Under the pieces are notes generated by a model. That model saw only the letters and a program-made list of their open reading frames with translations. It was not told where the DNA came from and searched no databases. The translations under genes and the position numbers were made by a program. Positions 8,925-17,621 of a DNA stretch of 64,000 nt are shown piece by piece. Origin of the DNA: an uncultured Pelagibacteraceae bacterium (GTDB lineage Bacteria; Pseudomonadota; Alphaproteobacteria; Pelagibacterales; Pelagibacteraceae); the NCBI GenBank assembly GCA_902554315.1, contig CACDOF010000001.1, positions 83,894 to 147,893 on the forward strand, written 5' to 3'. The stretch's first letter is position 1, and the number at the start of each line of letters is the position of its first letter.

Positions 8925-9143
8925 TTATCCATCTGTAACATTGTTCTTCCAGGCATTAGAACTTGGCCTCTTTCTCGCAAGTTTAGAAAGTTTTTCATTT
9001 TCTTGTCTTGCTGAAAGTACATGCCATCCAATCCAAAGAACAAAAGCAATTAGAACTAAAATTCCTTCAGTTCCAACTCCAGGATAAACAGCTCCAGCAA
9101 CTTCTTCAGCGCTAAGGTGATCTATCCAATTAGATACTGCCAT
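8925..9143 (-). CDS. Small membrane protein linked to the ammonium transporter, 72 aa
   Basis: The 72-residue product has an N-terminal amphipathic part (NWIDHLSAEEVAGAVYPG), one transmembrane helix (about residues 29-44, GILVLIAFVLWIGWHVL) and a basic, polar C-terminal tail. It lies 11 bp after the ammonium transporter gene in the same direction and just before a strong terminator, so the two share a transcript. An accessory or regulatory role for the transporter is a reasonable guess from position only. I do not recognise the family. Confidence 0.72.
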   Translation of the reverse strand: MAVSNWIDHLSAEEVAGAVYPGVGTEGILVLIAFVLWIGWHVLSARQENEKLSKLARKRPSSNAWKNNVTDG

Positions 9144-9154
9144 ATTATCCTCCT

Positions 9155-10552
9155 TTAACTAGATGAAGCGACAGATTTTTCATCATCTTTAGCCGCCTCC
9201 ATTACATCATAGTCTAGACCTGCTAATTCAACTTCTCTTGGAATTCTAAGTTTACCCATTCCATGAAGTACTTTAGCAATAATCCAGCCCGGTATCATTC
9301 CCAGAACAAAGAACATTATTAATGCTCCTATAAACATTCCTAGTGGATTAATTGCAGCATATGTGGCTCCATCCCACATAGCTCCAACGCTATATCCTGA
9401 CGAAGGATATCCGTTTAGAACAAATCCACAAATCACAAGTCCTGCGAAACCAGCATAACCATGTACTGCTACTGCTCCAACTGCATCATCAATTTTGAAC
9501 TTACGTTCAACCCAGTAATGCATTTTGTAAGCTATCACAACACCGATCATACCTATGATCATTGATTGTATTGGATGGTATAAGTCATTTCCTGCAGAAG
9601 CACATATTATACCTGCTAGTCCAGAAGAGTATGTCCAGAAAGGATCTCCTTTAGAAATCAAATATCCAGCTAACAATCCTCCAGATAACGACATTAAGAA
9701 GTTCATAGTAATTCCACTTAATGTTGTTGGGGTTACATATATGTTTGTTGCAGTCCAATACGTTACGCCTTCCATCCCATATTCAGGTCCAAGATCAAAA
9801 ATTGGAATATTACAAGCTGCGTAAAAACCCCAGAAACCTGTATAAATTAGAAACAGTCCTATTGTTACTAACCAAGGATTTCTCGGTCCAATATTTCTTG
9901 GTTCTCCAGAAGATGAGAATTTTCCTATTCTCGGTCCTAAAACAGCAAGAACACCTAAAGCAAAACCTCCTGCTACAGCATGAATTACGCCAGAAGCATA
10001 AGCATCATGATAGCCGAGTAGTTTAAGCATCCAACCGTCAAAGTGCCATCCCCATGCAGCATCTATCGTCCAGAAAACTGAACCAATTGCAATTGCTAAG
10101 ATACCGAATGCGAAAGTTGTTATTCTTTCGATTACCGCACCAGAAACAATTGAGGCTGCTGTCCATGAGAACAATAAAAACGCTGCCCAGAATACTCCAC
10201 TTATATGATCGCCTAAGTTAACTGCCATTAAATCACTATTGGGCACGTACCACTTAGCACTAAAAGCTGAGTCATCTGTTATCAAAGCTGCGCTTTCGTT
10301 CATTATTGATGGTGCAAGACCTGGTCCTGTTGGAAAAGCCCAATAAATCCACCAACCAAATAAAAACCAAGTAACTGTTACCAGAGGTATCAGCATTGTA
10401 TTTTTCATTAATGTGTGTTGATGATGTTTGTATCGGGAAGCTCCAACCTCATACATACAGAATCCGACGTGAATTAAAAACATCAGCACTACTGTTACCC
10501 AGTAGTAAAATTCTGTAAATATGGTTGTCAATGCACCTAGTTGATCAGTCAT
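9155..10552 (-). CDS. amt: Ammonium (methylammonium) transporter
   Basis: A 465-residue Amt/MEP/Rh-family channel with eleven or so hydrophobic segments. The twin-histidine pore is represented by ASGVIHAVAGG in the middle and AVHGYAGFAG in the C-terminal half, as in AmtB. The C-terminus (GLDYDVMEAA) is the cytoplasmic tail that in other species contacts PII. It imports ammonium and often also methylammonium. Neighbours are amine-to-glutamate genes on one side and small membrane proteins on the other. The start has a strong ribosome site (GGAGG, 7 bases ahead of ATG), and a perfect palindrome lies just upstream. Confidence 0.95.
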   Translation of the reverse strand: MTDQLGALTTIFTEFYYWVTVVLMFLIHVGFCMYEVGASRYKHHQHTLMKNTMLIPLVTVTWFLFGWWIYWAFPTGPGLAPSIMNESAALITDDSAFSAKWYVPNSDLMAVNLGDHISGVFWAAFLLFSWTAASIVSGAVIERITTFAFGILAIAIGSVFWTIDAAWGWHFDGWMLKLLGYHDAYASGVIHAVAGGFALGVLAVLGPRIGKFSSSGEPRNIGPRNPWLVTIGLFLIYTGFWGFYAACNIPIFDLGPEYGMEGVTYWTATNIYVTPTTLSGITMNFLMSLSGGLLAGYLISKGDPFWTYSSGLAGIICASAGNDLYHPIQSMIIGMIGVVIAYKMHYWVERKFKIDDAVGAVAVHGYAGFAGLVICGFVLNGYPSSGYSVGAMWDGATYAAINPLGMFIGALIMFFVLGMIPGWIIAKVLHGMGKLRIPREVELAGLDYDVMEAAKDDEKSVASSS

Positions 10553-10563
10553 TTCAAACCTCC

Positions 10564-10579
10564 ATTTGTTTAAACAAAT
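10564..10579. promoter_or_regulatory. Perfect 16-bp palindrome in the amt leader
   Basis: The sequence ATTTGTTTAAACAAAT is a perfect inverted repeat centred about 19 bases upstream of the amt start codon, immediately before the ribosome-binding site. It could be an operator or a small RNA hairpin near the ribosome site. In DNA this AT-rich, short palindromes arise by chance, so function is only possible. Confidence 0.35.
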
Positions 10580-10688
10580 TAGAATGACTCTATTAGATGC
10601 GTCATTTAGTACAATGATTAAAAATACAGATAAAACCTTTATGTAAATTTTAGATTAACAACTTCAGGTAGATTTTTTTTTATGATTC

Positions 10689-11099
10689 TTAAAATTTTAA
10701 ATATGCTTTTTTAAGATCAACCAACGGATGATTTGGAGACATTTGGAATTTAACTAATAACTCTCTTGCTATCATATCTCTATCTTGTTGATTATTTGGA
10801 AGTTTAATTTTACTTGGAATTGTTACCCAACCATTTGCATTTCTATCAAATACAGCTGGTCTATTTTCTTCATAACCCATATGTACATCCTCTAGCCAAT
10901 TAAGGTCATCCCATCCCATTGCCTCAATATATTTTTTTAAAAATGGAGTTAATCTTTTGTAGTCAGGCAAAAGGTTAACGTCATAACGGTAACCAATTGT
11001 CTGACCAATCATTTTTTCTCTGGCCGTTTCTTTTTTCTTTCCTAATTGACCTTTAATTTCTTTTTTTAATTTTTTAATCTTTTTTTTTTTTTTAACCAT
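10689..11099 (-). CDS. Lysine-rich protein of unknown function, 136 aa
   Basis: The 136-residue product starts with about 25 residues dominated by lysine, then a compact domain with YRYDVNLLPDYKRLTPFLKKYIEAMGWDDLNWLEDVHMGY and a C-terminal helical part. No signal peptide or membrane span is seen. It lies 8 bp downstream of the MgsC-like gene in the same direction and 136 bp ahead of amt. Translation might start at an internal ATG (residue 30), which would drop the basic tail. I do not recognise the family; position suggests a role with the amine/glutamate enzymes. Confidence 0.68.
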   Translation of the reverse strand: MVKKKKKIKKLKKEIKGQLGKKKETAREKMIGQTIGYRYDVNLLPDYKRLTPFLKKYIEAMGWDDLNWLEDVHMGYEENRPAVFDRNANGWVTIPSKIKLPNNQQDRDMIARELLVKFQMSPNHPLVDLKKAYLKF

Positions 11100-11107
11100 A
11101 ATAATAT

Positions 11108-12496
11108 TTATATTTTATGATAATCATCAACACCAACTGTATGATTTGTTCCAGACAAAGGAACTTTTGCTAAAGCTGAAGCTTCCATTGTTAATGCAGC
11201 CATATCTTCAGGCTCTAAAGAATGAATATTTGTTTTACCACAAGCTCTTGCTAAAAGTTGAGCTTCCAAAGTCATAGCATGTAAATAATTATAAACTCTT
11301 AAAGCAGCATCATCAGGATTTAATCTTTTTCTTAATTTTGGATCTTGAGTTGCAACGCCTACTGGACATCTTCCTGTATGACAATGATAACAGTGACCCG
11401 CAGGGACTCCCATTTCTTTTTCAAAATTTGATTCAGGAATTTCTTTGTTGCAATTTAAGGCTACCATTGCGCCAGTTCCAATTGCTATTGCATCAGCCCC
11501 TAGAGCAAGAGCTTTAGCCATATCGGCACCATCTCTTACACCACCAGCATAAATTAAAGTTACTTTTCCTGTTTTACCTACATCATCCAAAGCTCTTCTA
11601 GCTTCTCTGATAGCTGCGATTCCTGGAATACCTGTATTTGCAGCAGCTATATGGGGACCTGCGCCTGTAGATCCTTCCATTCCATCTAAATATATAGAGT
11701 CAGGATCACATTTTGCAGCCATACGAACATCATCATAAACTTTTGCGGCTCCTAACTTTAATTGGATTGGAACTTTATTTTTTGTTAATTCTCTTAATTC
11801 TTGAACTTTAAGAGCTAAATCATCTGGACCTAACCAGTCAGGGTGTCTTGCAGGTGATCTTTGGTCAATACCAGCAGGAAGTGATCTCATCTCTGCAACT
11901 TGGTCAGTTACTTTTTGCCCCATAAGATGACCGCCCATTCCAACTTTTTGACCTTGTCCAATAAATACTTCAATACCATCAGCCAACTGTGCATGATGTG
12001 GATTAAATCCATATCTTGATTGAATACATTGATAGAACCATTTTTCAGAATATCTTCTTTCATCAGGTATCATTCCACCTTCACCTGAGCAAGTTGCGCT
12101 TCCTGCCATTGTTGCTCCTCTTGCTAAAGCTGTTTTAGCTTCATAAGATAAAGCTCCAAAACTCATACCAGTAATATAAACAGGAATATCTAATTCAATT
12201 GGGTTTTCACATCTAGGTCCGATTACAGTTTTGGTTTCACATTTTTCTCTGTATCCTTCAATTACAAATCTAGTCAAAGTACCTGGCAAAAAAACCAAAT
12301 CATCAAACGTTGGAATTTTTTTCATTAATGCCATACCTCGCATTCTGTATCTACCAAGCTCTGCTTTTATGTGAATATCATCTATAACATCTGGAGTGAA
12401 AATAGAGTTATATCCTAGCAAACTTTTATTTCTTTTAGAAAATTCAGTTTTATCGTTTGTACTACCGTTAGTTTTTCTATTTTTTTTCTTTGCCAT
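11108..12496 (-). CDS. mgsC: N-methylglutamate synthase subunit C-like (GltB FMN domain)
   Basis: A 462-residue protein equivalent to the FMN-binding central domain of glutamate synthase. It contains QLKLGAAKVYDDVRMAA, the FMN barrel phrase IYAGGVRDGADMAKALALGADAI, and the iron-sulfur motif CYHCHTGRCPVGVATQDP with C369, C372 and C377. In N-methylglutamate synthase (MgsABC; GlxBCD in rhizobia) the three GltB domains are separate genes; here all three are present in order. The complex converts gamma-glutamylmethylamide or glutamine plus an amine into N-methylglutamate or glutamate. The gene overlaps the MgsB-like gene by one base. Exact substrate is inferred. Confidence 0.85.
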   Translation of the reverse strand: MAKKKNRKTNGSTNDKTEFSKRNKSLLGYNSIFTPDVIDDIHIKAELGRYRMRGMALMKKIPTFDDLVFLPGTLTRFVIEGYREKCETKTVIGPRCENPIELDIPVYITGMSFGALSYEAKTALARGATMAGSATCSGEGGMIPDERRYSEKWFYQCIQSRYGFNPHHAQLADGIEVFIGQGQKVGMGGHLMGQKVTDQVAEMRSLPAGIDQRSPARHPDWLGPDDLALKVQELRELTKNKVPIQLKLGAAKVYDDVRMAAKCDPDSIYLDGMEGSTGAGPHIAAANTGIPGIAAIREARRALDDVGKTGKVTLIYAGGVRDGADMAKALALGADAIAIGTGAMVALNCNKEIPESNFEKEMGVPAGHCYHCHTGRCPVGVATQDPKLRKRLNPDDAALRVYNYLHAMTLEAQLLARACGKTNIHSLEPEDMAALTMEASALAKVPLSGTNHTVGVDDYHKI

Positions 12497-13350
12497 TATA
12501 TAGCTCCTTTTTTCTCAGTTGGCTCCAGTGCATCGTAATTCCAGAGTTTTTTGCCAGCTACAACTTTTGTCATTTTAGAAACATCAAAATTATCACCAAT
12601 TTCAGCTACTTTCAGTTTTCTTTTTAACCAACCTATATCTGAATCTGTGAGTTCCGCTTCAATGGCATCACTACCATAAGAACCAATTTTTCCACCTATA
12701 AATATTGTCCCATCATACATAGAGTCTCCCAAGTTAATTCCAACATCTCCAAGAATTATAATTCTACCTCTTTGCATCATAAAACCTGTAAATGCTCCAG
12801 CATCTCCACCCACAATAATAGTTCCACCTTTTTGGTCAATTCCAGTTCTTGCACCAACACTTCCTTTACAAATTAAATCACCACCTCTGATAGCTGCTCC
12901 AAAACAAGATCCTGCATTTTTTTCTATAACAACTTTTCCTGCCATCATATTTTCTGCACAAGACCAACCAACTCTTCCATTAATTCTTACTATTGGACCA
13001 TCCATTGATCCACATCCAAAATAACCTAAACTTCCTTCGAAAATTAAATTTAGTTTGTTTAATATTCCAACTCCTAAACTGTGTTTTCCTTGAGGATTTT
13101 TAACTACTATTGTTCCGTATCCTTCACTCATTAATTCGTCAATTTTTCTATTTGCTTCTTTACAATCCATTTCTTTAACATCTATTTCTGTTCTTTTATT
13201 AAAGTCTACGTCGTGCGTTCCAAAGTAGTAAAAATTTTCAGCCTCATCAGGATTGAAGAATTTTTGTTGAGTTTTACCTGTTAGAACTTCAGTATGAAGC
13301 CCCATTGACTGTGCTTTTGTTTTTTTTTCAGAAGGTTTTAAATTTGCCAT
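12496..13350 (-). CDS. mgsB: N-methylglutamate synthase subunit B-like (GXGXG domain)
   Basis: A 284-residue protein corresponding to the GXGXG beta-helix domain of glutamate synthase. It shows the repeating glycine pattern GSLGYFGCGSMDGPIVRINGRVGW, then GGDAGAFTGF and GGKIGSYG, with no catalytic residues of its own. In split synthases it links the amidotransferase and FMN subunits. It overlaps the upstream MgsA-like gene by 13 bases and the MgsC-like gene by one base, so the three are translated as a unit. Confidence 0.85.
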   Translation of the reverse strand: MANLKPSEKKTKAQSMGLHTEVLTGKTQQKFFNPDEAENFYYFGTHDVDFNKRTEIDVKEMDCKEANRKIDELMSEGYGTIVVKNPQGKHSLGVGILNKLNLIFEGSLGYFGCGSMDGPIVRINGRVGWSCAENMMAGKVVIEKNAGSCFGAAIRGGDLICKGSVGARTGIDQKGGTIIVGGDAGAFTGFMMQRGRIIILGDVGINLGDSMYDGTIFIGGKIGSYGSDAIEAELTDSDIGWLKRKLKVAEIGDNFDVSKMTKVVAGKKLWNYDALEPTEKKGAI

Positions 13351-14279
13351 ACTTTAACCTCTCCATCAAAAGGATCATAGGTATCTATTTCTTGAGGAAG
13401 AATAGATCTAATTGCAATTTCTTCTGATCCCATTGCTACTAATTCGTCTGACTCATATAAAACTAAAGGTTTAGCAGCCATTGTATCTTTTGCCATTCCT
13501 AGTGAGTCTTTTGTTGCAACAAAATATGTAAATACTCCATCAAGTCCAGTTAAAGAGTCTCTCATTCCTTCTTCAAGAGTAGCTCCATTTCTCATTTTTT
13601 CAGCTAAGTAAACCGCTATAAGTTCAGAGTCACATTCAGACATAAATCTCATACCTTTATTTTCAAGCGCTCTTCTATTATTCCAATAGTTTGTTAATTG
13701 ACCATTATGAACAACAGATACATCACTAAAAGGGTAGCCCCAAAATGGGTGAGCAGATTTTATATCTACGCCTGACTCTGTAGCCATTCTTGCATGGCCT
13801 ATCGCATGAGTTCCATGAACTTTATCTAGTTCATATCTATCAGATACTACTTTTGCGTCACCAAGATCTTTGATTAATTCTAAAGACTTACCAATAGATA
13901 AAATCTCAACACTTTCAATACTTTCAATTTTTTTTGAAAATTCCATTAAATCTTTTTCATATTTCATTTCGTATCTAAATGAGTATGGAGTTAATTTATC
14001 TTCCTTAACAATCTCAGCACCAAGATCAACTAGCATTCTATCAACAACCTTTTTTCTCTGGTCGTAAACACTAGCATCTTCATTTACAGAAGTGCTTCCT
14101 TCTCCAACATTTTCACCAACTTTGAACCTCATTATAAAATTTTGCCCATCATTTTCAGCATAAAGAGCGTATCCTGTAGAGTCAGGACCTCTATGTTTTA
14201 ATGCTTGAAGCATTTGTTGAAGTTCAGTTCCTACATTTGAAGATTTTCCTCTATGAATTAATCCAGCAATTCCGCACAT
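13338..14279 (-). CDS. mgsA: N-methylglutamate synthase subunit A-like (class II amidotransferase)
   Basis: A 313-residue Ntn-type glutamine amidotransferase. The chain starts MCGIAGLIHRG, so Cys2 would become the N-terminal nucleophile after Met removal. KHRGPDSTGYALY and IGHARMATESG further in are class II amidotransferase hallmarks, and HNGQLTNYW and ECDSELIAVYLA complete the fold. It would release ammonia or amine from a gamma-glutamyl donor and pass it to the MgsC-like subunit. It lies 28 bp after the glutamine-synthetase-family gene. A general ammonia-handling role (GlxB) is the alternative. Confidence 0.85.
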   Translation of the reverse strand: MCGIAGLIHRGKSSNVGTELQQMLQALKHRGPDSTGYALYAENDGQNFIMRFKVGENVGEGSTSVNEDASVYDQRKKVVDRMLVDLGAEIVKEDKLTPYSFRYEMKYEKDLMEFSKKIESIESVEILSIGKSLELIKDLGDAKVVSDRYELDKVHGTHAIGHARMATESGVDIKSAHPFWGYPFSDVSVVHNGQLTNYWNNRRALENKGMRFMSECDSELIAVYLAEKMRNGATLEEGMRDSLTGLDGVFTYFVATKDSLGMAKDTMAAKPLVLYESDELVAMGSEEIAIRSILPQEIDTYDPFDGEVKVWQI

Positions 14280-14307
14280 ATTTTTTAAAACCTTTCAATT
14301 CTTTAGC

Positions 14308-15777
14308 TTATGGCAAGCAATCCAAATAAGTATCAAGATCCCATTGAGTTGTTGCACCAAGAAACTTTTCCCATTCATCATTTTTATACCAATGGAAAAC
14401 TTTATACATTTCATCTGGCATTGCAGATTTAATAACTTCATCTTCAGCTAATCTATCCAATGCTTCACCTAAACTTAATGGAAGTTTTTTTACATCTTTA
14501 CCTGCTTTTTTAGCTTCATACATACTTCTAGACTCAGGCTTAGAAGGTTTTAGTTTTTTTGAAATACCTTCATCACAAGCTTTTAATAAAGCCGCACCCA
14601 ACAAATATGGATTATGCATTGAATCAACCGATCTATATTCAAATCTTCCTGGAGCAGAAACCCTTAAACCACAAGTTCTGTTTTGGTATCCCCAGTCTGC
14701 ATAAACCGGCGCCCAAAAACCTTGATCCCAAAGTCTTCTATAAGAGTTAACTGTTGATGAACCTAATGCTGTTAAAGCAGGCAAGTGTTTCATTATTCCT
14801 GCAATTGATTGTAAACCTATTTTTCCAGGCATTTGCATATCTTTAGTATCAGGCATAAAAGTATTTGTACCCCCCTGTACATAACCAAACACTTCCTCTA
14901 CTCCAGGTAATTTTTTATTACCTAATTTGTTTGTTACAACTTTTCCACCTTTCCACAAAGACATGTTCGTATGACAACCGCTTGCCGAAACACCCATAAA
15001 TGGTTTTGTCATAAAGCATGCTATTAAATTATGTTCTCTTGCTACCTGGGCACAAATTTGTCTGTAAGTAGAAAGTCTATCAGCATTTCTTAAAACATTA
15101 TCATATGTCCAGTTTAATTCTAATTGTCCCGGGGCGTCCTCATGATCTCCTTGGATCATATCTAAACCCATGGCTGAAGCGTATTCAATTACTTTCATAA
15201 AAACTGGTCTCAATGACTCAAATTGATCAATGTGATAACAGTATGGTTTAGAAAAACCTTCTCCAGTAGGGGTTCCGTCGGGGTTTTTTGTCAACCACAT
15301 CATTTCAGGTTCTGTTCCAACTCTTAATTCTAACCCATGTTTTTTCTGAAATTCATCCATAAAAATTTTCAAGTTACCTCTGCAATCAGAAGTTAAATGA
15401 CCTCCTGGATTTTGTCTTTCTTCTCTATTTCTAAAACACGTAACAAAAACTCTTCCAATTCTTTTGTCCCAAGGTAATTGACAGAAAGTTTCAGGGTCAG
15501 GTATACCAACAAGTTCCATAGCTTCAGGACCGTAACCGATATAATTTTTGTGTCTGTCTACAAATAAGTTGGCTGTAGATCCATAAACTAATTGAAAACC
15601 TTTTTCTGCAGTTCTTTCCCAATGATCTGCGGGAATACCTTTACCAACAACTCTTCCTGTTACAGAAATGAATTGATAATAAATATAAGTTATTCCTAAT
15701 TCTTTAATTTTTTCTCTTACTTTTTTAACTTGTTTCGCTCTACCTGGTCGATTTACATGTTTTTCTAAATCTGTCAT
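14308..15777 (-). CDS. Glutamine-synthetase-family ligase in the mgs operon
   Basis: A 489-residue glutamine-synthetase-family enzyme, about 50 residues longer than the other copy in this window. Motifs include VGTEPEMMWL, QGDHEDAPGQLELNWTY, SASGCHTNMSLWKGG and SAPGRFEYRSVDSMHNPYL. Being the gene directly ahead of mgsA-mgsB-mgsC, it is the better positional candidate for gamma-glutamylmethylamide synthetase (glutamate + methylamine + ATP), whereas the 441-residue copy looks more like GlnT by length. Sequence alone does not settle which copy uses methylamine. A GGAGCG ribosome site precedes the ATG. Confidence 0.82.
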   Translation of the reverse strand: MTDLEKHVNRPGRAKQVKKVREKIKELGITYIYYQFISVTGRVVGKGIPADHWERTAEKGFQLVYGSTANLFVDRHKNYIGYGPEAMELVGIPDPETFCQLPWDKRIGRVFVTCFRNREERQNPGGHLTSDCRGNLKIFMDEFQKKHGLELRVGTEPEMMWLTKNPDGTPTGEGFSKPYCYHIDQFESLRPVFMKVIEYASAMGLDMIQGDHEDAPGQLELNWTYDNVLRNADRLSTYRQICAQVAREHNLIACFMTKPFMGVSASGCHTNMSLWKGGKVVTNKLGNKKLPGVEEVFGYVQGGTNTFMPDTKDMQMPGKIGLQSIAGIMKHLPALTALGSSTVNSYRRLWDQGFWAPVYADWGYQNRTCGLRVSAPGRFEYRSVDSMHNPYLLGAALLKACDEGISKKLKPSKPESRSMYEAKKAGKDVKKLPLSLGEALDRLAEDEVIKSAMPDEMYKVFHWYKNDEWEKFLGATTQWDLDTYLDCLP

Positions 15778-15843
15778 CTCGCTCCTTTTATCTTTTAAGT
15801 ATAAAAGTTAACTGAAAAAAAATATTCTGTCTACTTAGATTAA

Positions 15844-17169
15844 TTAACTCCATGGAAATGGACTATTAGAAGTAGGGTGAAGTTCCCCTTTCTCGTATCG
15901 GTTGAATCTAAATGGTTTTAATAATTCACTTTCTTTTCCTAAAATTTCTTGAGCAACTAAGTGCCCAACTCCTATCATTTTATATCCATGATTTGCGTCT
16001 GCTATCATATATACGTTTTCAAAAAATCTATCAAAGATAGGAAAAGAGTCTGGAGTTAAACATCCCAAGCCACCAGAGGGACCTCTTCTATATAAATTTG
16101 ATTTACCAACAAAACGTTTTTGACAATGAGCTAGAGCTGAAGTCCACATATCAGCAAATTTATCTGTAGTCTGATATTCAGGTGACTCAATTCCATATGG
16201 ATCAACATTAACTTCATCGAAATGTTTTTGAACAATATAAGGAGAAGTTCCTCCTTGAACCCCCAAACCTTCAATATCTGGTTTATAATATATTCCCCAC
16301 AACTCATCTGTTAATAGTTTTCCGTCTGTATCGGAGTGTAATGGCGCATCAGTATCAACATGAATTACAGGAGGCTGTTTCCCTTCATTAGTTCTCAAAT
16401 AATTTGCGTCAACACCTAAAACACCTTCTTGTAAAAACCAATATTTCCACATGTCAACTTCATGCGTTTTTCCATCTTTACCTTTTATTTCAGTTTTTTT
16501 TGGTAGTTCTAACATGTTCCAAAAGTCTCTAACCCAAGGTCCAGCACCAACTACTACTTGATCACAATCTATAGTTCCTTTGTCTGTAAGAACTCCAGTA
16601 ATAGAATTACTATTACTTCCTCTTTTAAAACCTGTAACCTTAACACCTTTATGAACATTAACTCCATTTGCATTTGCTTTACTCTCTAAAGCTTTAATAG
16701 AGTTCACATTAAATGCATATCCACCTTTTTTTTCATGAAGCACAGAAGTTATACCTTGAGCTTGCCAATCATTAAAAATTCCTTTCATATAGTTCATACA
16801 ATCTTTTTCACCTTCAATAAAAACAGATTCATAACCTATAGCTTTTTGTTGTTCATAAATGCTCGCTACATCTTTATGCATAACCTCAGGTGAGATTTGC
16901 ATATAACCAACTGGATTATATTTGAAAGCTTTAGGATCACTCTCCCAAACGCTAACAGAGTGTGCCATTAACTCTCTCATAGCAGGTTGAAAATAATTAT
17001 TTCTTACTACACCACATGCAATCCCACTTGCACCTGCTGCTGTATCTTTTTTTTCTAAGACAACAATATCATTTGGATTTTTATAAGTTTCAGATAATTT
17101 CCAAGCAGTACTTAACCCATGGATTCCTCCACCAATAATTACTACTTTTGCTTTTGTCGGTAATGACAT
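15844..17169 (-). CDS. SoxB-like FAD-dependent amine oxidoreductase
   Basis: A 441-residue flavoprotein of the D-amino-acid oxidase superfamily, resembling the beta subunit of sarcosine oxidase. The N-terminal dinucleotide fold reads VVIIGGGIHGLSTAW, with VVVGAGPWVRDFW in the middle and DANHGYKMIGVGHLVAQEIL near the C-terminus. Unlike the SoxB at 44780, the equivalent of the TARHDAVAWG segment holding the FMN-linked histidine is replaced by GGYAFNVNSIKALESK, so covalent FMN is unlikely. No delta, alpha or gamma subunit accompanies it. It is the first gene of the amine/glutamate operon and may oxidise N-methylglutamate or another N-methylated or opine-like amino acid. Confidence 0.8.
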   Translation of the reverse strand: MSLPTKAKVVIIGGGIHGLSTAWKLSETYKNPNDIVVLEKKDTAAGASGIACGVVRNNYFQPAMRELMAHSVSVWESDPKAFKYNPVGYMQISPEVMHKDVASIYEQQKAIGYESVFIEGEKDCMNYMKGIFNDWQAQGITSVLHEKKGGYAFNVNSIKALESKANANGVNVHKGVKVTGFKRGSNSNSITGVLTDKGTIDCDQVVVGAGPWVRDFWNMLELPKKTEIKGKDGKTHEVDMWKYWFLQEGVLGVDANYLRTNEGKQPPVIHVDTDAPLHSDTDGKLLTDELWGIYYKPDIEGLGVQGGTSPYIVQKHFDEVNVDPYGIESPEYQTTDKFADMWTSALAHCQKRFVGKSNLYRRGPSGGLGCLTPDSFPIFDRFFENVYMIADANHGYKMIGVGHLVAQEILGKESELLKPFRFNRYEKGELHPTSNSPFPWS

Positions 17170-17270
17170 ATTAAAATTCTATTTTTTGAGGTAGGGAAAT
17201 ATATATTTTTTTTTATATATAAAAAATATAAGTATTAAATTATACAACTTAAGGTGTGTTTAATTTATCT

Positions 17271-17621
17271 CTAAAAACTTAAGCTTTTTAAAGTCTCTAA
17301 ATAATCATTAAATTCTTTTATAAAAGATTGGCTTGGTTTTATGAATTTTTTTCTCTGATCGTTAGAAGTTTTTTCTAAAAAGAAGAAACCTTTTTCACAA
17401 GCTTCATTGATAATTAGTGCCGATTTTGGTCTTGAGGTTTTAAACAATTTTGTTTTGAGCACTTCAACAGAAAGGCTTTGATTTAATTTATATGCAGACA
17501 TTACTAAAAGCATCATGTGATAATGAGAAGGCGATTTTCTAAAAAAATAATTACTTGAAGTATGAGATTTTTTCATTTGGTCTTCCCAAAAATCTAATAA
17601 ATCAATTGAGTTTTTGTTCAT
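17271..17621 (-). CDS. MarR-like winged-helix regulator
   Basis: The 116-residue product has the layout of a small MarR-type DNA-binding protein: N-terminal helices, a helix-turn-helix region (LSVEVLKTKLFKTSRPKSA), a recognition-helix tail and a wing with TSNDQRKKFIKPS, which recalls the polar wing and following basic strand of MarR proteins. A C-terminal helix could dimerise. Its ATG directly abuts the stop of tdm, so it is co-transcribed with TMAO demethylase and may regulate the TMAO genes. The family call rests on pattern only; it is shorter than typical 140-residue MarR proteins. Confidence 0.65.
   Translation of the reverse strand: MNKNSIDLLDFWEDQMKKSHTSSNYFFRKSPSHYHMMLLVMSAYKLNQSLSVEVLKTKLFKTSRPKSALIINEACEKGFFFLEKTSNDQRKKFIKPSQSFIKEFNDYLETLKSLSF

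Noticed and set aside
9721..10026. Plus-strand 101-codon open frame inside amt
   Set aside because: Antisense shadow of the conserved transporter, with composition unlike a real SAR11 protein.
12496..14279. Frameshifted single glutamate synthase gene
   Set aside because: Each of the three parts has its own start, ribosome context and full domain, and split genes are the known form of MgsABC/GlxBCD, so this is not a broken gltB.
17205..17236. AT-only hairpin after the SoxB-like start region
   Set aside because: Stem consists only of A-T pairs in a T/A-rich leader; too weak to call a terminator.
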